NCBI GenBank assembly: GCA_003562555.1
Contig: PWUO01000253.1
Coordinates: 1-7,614 of the forward strand
Origin: Dehalococcoidia bacterium
GTDB lineage: Bacteria > Chloroflexota > Dehalococcoidia > GIF9 > AB-539-J10
Direction of reading: 5' to 3'
Length of the DNA: 7,614 nucleotides
Shown here: piece by piece, positions 5,783 to 7,614 of the stretch
Layout: the number at the start of each line of letters is the position of its first letter
How positions within the stretch are numbered: position 1 is the stretch's first letter
Position numbers and translations under genes: made by a program
The notes under the pieces: generated by a model
The model's input: only the letters and a program-made list of their open reading frames with translations
What the model was told of the DNA's origin: nothing
Database searches by the model: none

Positions 5783-6232
5783 TCAACGTTTGTCACGCGA
5801 CTGCATCCATCCTGAGTGCACCTTCTCTTGTCTTCCAATACAGTCCGTGTAGGGCTTGATGTCGAGCACCGGCGTTCCGTCCACCAGGTCAAGGTCAGAC
5901 ACGTGGAGGAAGTTGCCGTCCACCTCATTGAGTCTCACGACAGTGAGGCTGATCGGATTCGGTCGCCTCGGGGACCTGGTGGCGAAGACCCCGTGGGGTA
6001 CGGTATCTGAAGGTGGCGTGACCTCAAGTGCGTAGTCCCGGCTGAGATGCAGGTGACAAATGAGGATGATGTGAGAGAATCCCTCGATGTCCCTCAACCC
6101 CGCCATGTACTCGGGAAAGACCTCGATCGTGCTCACCACACCCCGTGCGTCGATATGCGGCAAGGATTGGTCACCGTCAGGTGTGAACGGAGAGCGCACC
6201 GTGCCGATCGCCCTGTACCTGATTTCGTCCAT
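5783..6232 (-). CDS. trmO: tRNA (N6-threonylcarbamoyladenosine(37)-N6)-methyltransferase TrmO
   Basis: The 149-residue protein is the short form of the TrmO/TsaA (UPF0066) family; E. coli TrmO carries an extra C-terminal domain. It uses S-adenosylmethionine to methylate t6A37 of tRNA reading ACY codons, in the cytoplasm. Family sequences seen are IGTVRSPF at the start, GFSHIILICHLH in the middle, GVFATRSPRRPNPISLT (about residues 81-97), and LDLVDGTPVLDIKPYTDC near the end. ATG 6232 has GAGGA about eleven bases upstream. It starts 18 bases after the stop of the PrsW-like gene, so they are probably co-transcribed. Relatives of this family act on other substrates, so the tRNA role is from family knowledge. 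Confidence 0.92.
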   Translation of the reverse strand: MDEIRYRAIGTVRSPFTPDGDQSLPHIDARGVVSTIEVFPEYMAGLRDIEGFSHIILICHLHLSRDYALEVTPPSDTVPHGVFATRSPRRPNPISLTVVRLNEVDGNFLHVSDLDLVDGTPVLDIKPYTDCIGRQEKVHSGWMQSRDKR

Positions 6233-6250
6233 CGCGCTTACAGTCCTCGG

Positions 6251-7084
6251 TCACTTGTTCACGTATTCTCTCGGCTCCTTGCCGAGATGCAGTCGCTTCC
6301 GGTAGCCGCCCGCGGCCCAGGGCGCTTTGTAACCGGTGTGGCGCAGGTACATCACCCAGCCTGTCACGCCTACGGCAAGCAGCGCGATCAGTATCTCCAG
6401 CGTGGTGATCGATATGAGACCTGCCTGCAGCATTACGACGGTGTAGTTCAGCATGCTGTGAAGGCCCGCGGCGATGAGGAAGAAGATCCAGCCACGCTCG
6501 CGTGCGAGACCGTAGCCTGCCAGTGCCGAGAAGGCGATGTGTCCGCCCACCGTGAAGAAGCGCTCCCACACGGGCATCAGACCTGAGAATCCCGCCGCTC
6601 CGACGACCGACCACGACCAGCCTGCAGCGTACGCCTGGTTCATCACCCACATGGCTTCGAAGACGCCGAATCCCAAGCCTGCAGTTGCGCCGATGATGAG
6701 TCCCACCTTGGGGTCCAGATAGCGATCGGCTCGGTGCCAGACGTAGAGAATCGGTACCAGCTTCGCCGCCTCCTGCACGAATCCGCTCAGGAGTATCTGG
6801 GGAAGGCCCAGGATATAGAGCCACCTTGTGAGCGTGTCAGGTTGGAACGCGCGACTGAGGAGCATTCCTACAAGTGCCTGGAGCGGCATCTGTATCATGA
6901 CAATCGCCAGCAGGGTGAGAATCGCCGCTACCACACCTACGCCCCATAGAAACGCGTAGCCACGCAGCGGAGGCAGGTACAACGCATACCAGAAGACGCC
7001 AAGGAGGATGGCCAGACCCATCCCGGCGAGATTGGGATTGGAGAACCAGTTGGCGAGGAAGGACAGCGACTGGTCGAGTATCAT
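6251..7084 (-). CDS. PrsW/YhfC-like intramembrane protease family protein
   Basis: This 277-residue protein has about eight hydrophobic segments. It shows the PrsW order of motifs: QEAAK (104-108), GFGVFEA (138-144) and GGHIAFSAL (180-188) with H182, then GLHSMLNY (207-214) with H209. In PrsW the first motif is EEXXK, and the glutamates and a membrane histidine are catalytic; PrsW cleaves anti-sigma factors inside the membrane. Here the first glutamate is Q104 while E105 is kept, so activity may be altered. The tail after residue 240 is basic. ATG 7084 is preceded by GAGGAG a few bases upstream, a clear start. It heads a probable operon with trmO (18 bases downstream) and the DUF6512-like gene. 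No anti-sigma factor is visible nearby. Confidence 0.82.
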   Translation of the reverse strand: MILDQSLSFLANWFSNPNLAGMGLAILLGVFWYALYLPPLRGYAFLWGVGVVAAILTLLAIVMIQMPLQALVGMLLSRAFQPDTLTRWLYILGLPQILLSGFVQEAAKLVPILYVWHRADRYLDPKVGLIIGATAGLGFGVFEAMWVMNQAYAAGWSWSVVGAAGFSGLMPVWERFFTVGGHIAFSALAGYGLARERGWIFFLIAAGLHSMLNYTVVMLQAGLISITTLEILIALLAVGVTGWVMYLRHTGYKAPWAAGGYRKRLHLGKEPREYVNK

Positions 7085-7136
7085 GCGGCTCCTCTCTGAT
7101 GTCCTGACCGTATAACGACGGCAGCCCGTTGTTGGT

Positions 7137-7195
7137 TACACCGGAACAGCAGTTTGTTGCGCTAATCAGCGGTGGTTGTGGCGTAGTACACCGGA
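7137..7195. repeat. Pair of direct repeats TACACCGGA
   Basis: The nine bases TACACCGGA occur at 7137-7145 and 7187-7195, starts exactly 50 bases apart, in the gap between larE and the PrsW-like gene. They lie on one face of the helix within error, as paired regulator half-sites would, but this may be chance. Confidence 0.45.
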
Positions 7196-7218
7196 CCCAG
7201 CGCGGTGAGCGCCACAAC
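7175..7218 (-). terminator. Strong hairpin after larE, probable transcription terminator or 3' stabiliser
   Basis: GTTGTGGCG (7175-7183) pairs perfectly with CGCCACAAC (7210-7218). Inside, CACCG (7189-7193) pairs with CGGTG (7203-7207) around a nine-base loop. It starts about 28 bases after the larE stop on the minus strand. No T-tract follows, so intrinsic termination is uncertain. Confidence 0.45.
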
Positions 7219-7246
7219 ACATACGGGCATGTGCGTGGTGACTGCG

Positions 7247-7614
7247 TCACATGCTTGCGGTGCGATTCATTTTGCCGCTCGCAAAGTCCTCCATGTCGAG
7301 TGCTACGAAGTCGAATCCAAGATCGCGCAGATGAGAGGAGATGTCGCTGCGCATCTGAATCGCACGCGTGAGGTCCTCAACCTCCACCAGCGCCAGGTCG
7401 TACGGGAAGTGGCGGACCCGTACCTTCACGAAGCCAAGTGACCGCAGGTATTCCTCGGCATGGCCCACCCGCTCGACCCGCGGTGACGAGACCGCGTATC
7501 CGTGAGGGAACCGTGATGCGAGGCATGCCATGCTTGGCCGGTCCCATCCCGATAAACCCAGATCCCTCGAGATGGCTCGTATCTCGTCCTTGCCGACTTC
7601 GTGCTCGATGAACG
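7247..7614 (-). CDS. larE: ATP-dependent sulfur transferase LarE, C-terminal part
   Basis: The last 122 residues are visible; the N-terminal PP-loop domain lies beyond the right edge (family length about 270). LarE adenylates the pyridinium dicarboxylate nucleotide and inserts sulfur to build the nickel-pincer cofactor of lactate racemase and related enzymes, in the cytoplasm. The sequence shows GKDEIRAISRDLGL, then DRPSMACLASRFPHG, RVRHF, and near the end FVALDMEDFASGKMN; all are placed as in LarE. The only cysteine visible is in ACLASR. I take it to be the sulfur-donating position known as C176 in the Lactiplantibacillus protein, from family memory rather than an alignment. No larB or larC is in this window. 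A hairpin follows the stop. Confidence 0.9.
   Translation of the reverse strand, partial: FIEHEVGKDEIRAISRDLGLSGWDRPSMACLASRFPHGYAVSSPRVERVGHAEEYLRSLGFVKVRVRHFPYDLALVEVEDLTRAIQMRSDISSHLRDLGFDFVALDMEDFASGKMNRTASM

Noticed and set aside
6047..6824. Long ORFs on both strands (plus 6047-6586, minus 6177-6824)
   Set aside because: They are shadow frames of trmO and the PrsW-like gene, which carry recognisable family motifs.

Overview
The window is GC-rich bacterial DNA carrying ten genes I can support, two of them cut by the window edges, plus two doubtful small ORFs. The gene set points to an anaerobic or microaerophilic bacterium: a ferredoxin-linked 2-oxoacid oxidoreductase, a compact-motif iron-sulfur flavoprotein, a molybdopterin lipoprotein with a tiny cytochrome-like membrane partner, and the nickel-pincer cofactor protein LarE. 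The lipobox, the Shine-Dalgarno sequences and the TTGACA-type promoters argue for a bacterium rather than an archaeon. I cannot name the phylum from this sequence; a lineage of Clostridia, anaerobic Actinomycetota or Chloroflexota type would fit.

Left block (1-1744, all minus strand). A small iron-sulfur flavoprotein (1178-1744) is followed, after an intergenic stretch with two hairpins and a candidate promoter, by a two-cluster ferredoxin (673-888). The ferredoxin gene overlaps the alpha subunit of a 2-oxoacid:ferredoxin oxidoreductase (1-683), which runs off the left edge. The beta and gamma subunits are expected beyond that edge. The flavoprotein is a plausible electron partner for the ferredoxin.

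Central block (1745-4152, plus strand). A long divergent intergenic region holds a TTGACA-N17-TAACTT candidate promoter and a leader of about 350 nt. The leader contains an inverted repeat, a doubtful 27-codon ORF and a more convincing 50-codon ORF. The 50-codon ORF ends two bases before a 578-residue protein that I do not recognise as a named family. That protein has a transglutaminase-like Cys-His core and, near its C-terminus, what looks like a second copy of the Cys motif with glycine in place of the cysteine. This is the most interesting part of the window.

Right block (4149-7614, all minus strand). A LarE gene enters from the right edge and ends before a strong hairpin. A probable operon follows: a PrsW-like polytopic membrane protein, the tRNA methyltransferase TrmO, and a DUF6512-like membrane protein. 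A hairpin and a second TTGACA-N17 promoter then introduce a two-gene redox unit: a sulfite-oxidase-fold molybdopterin lipoprotein without a visible Tat motif, and an 87-residue two-helix membrane protein with histidines spaced like haem b ligands. This last gene converges on the transglutaminase-like gene, and their stop codons overlap by four bases.

I see no tRNA, rRNA, CRISPR array, insertion sequence or phage gene.
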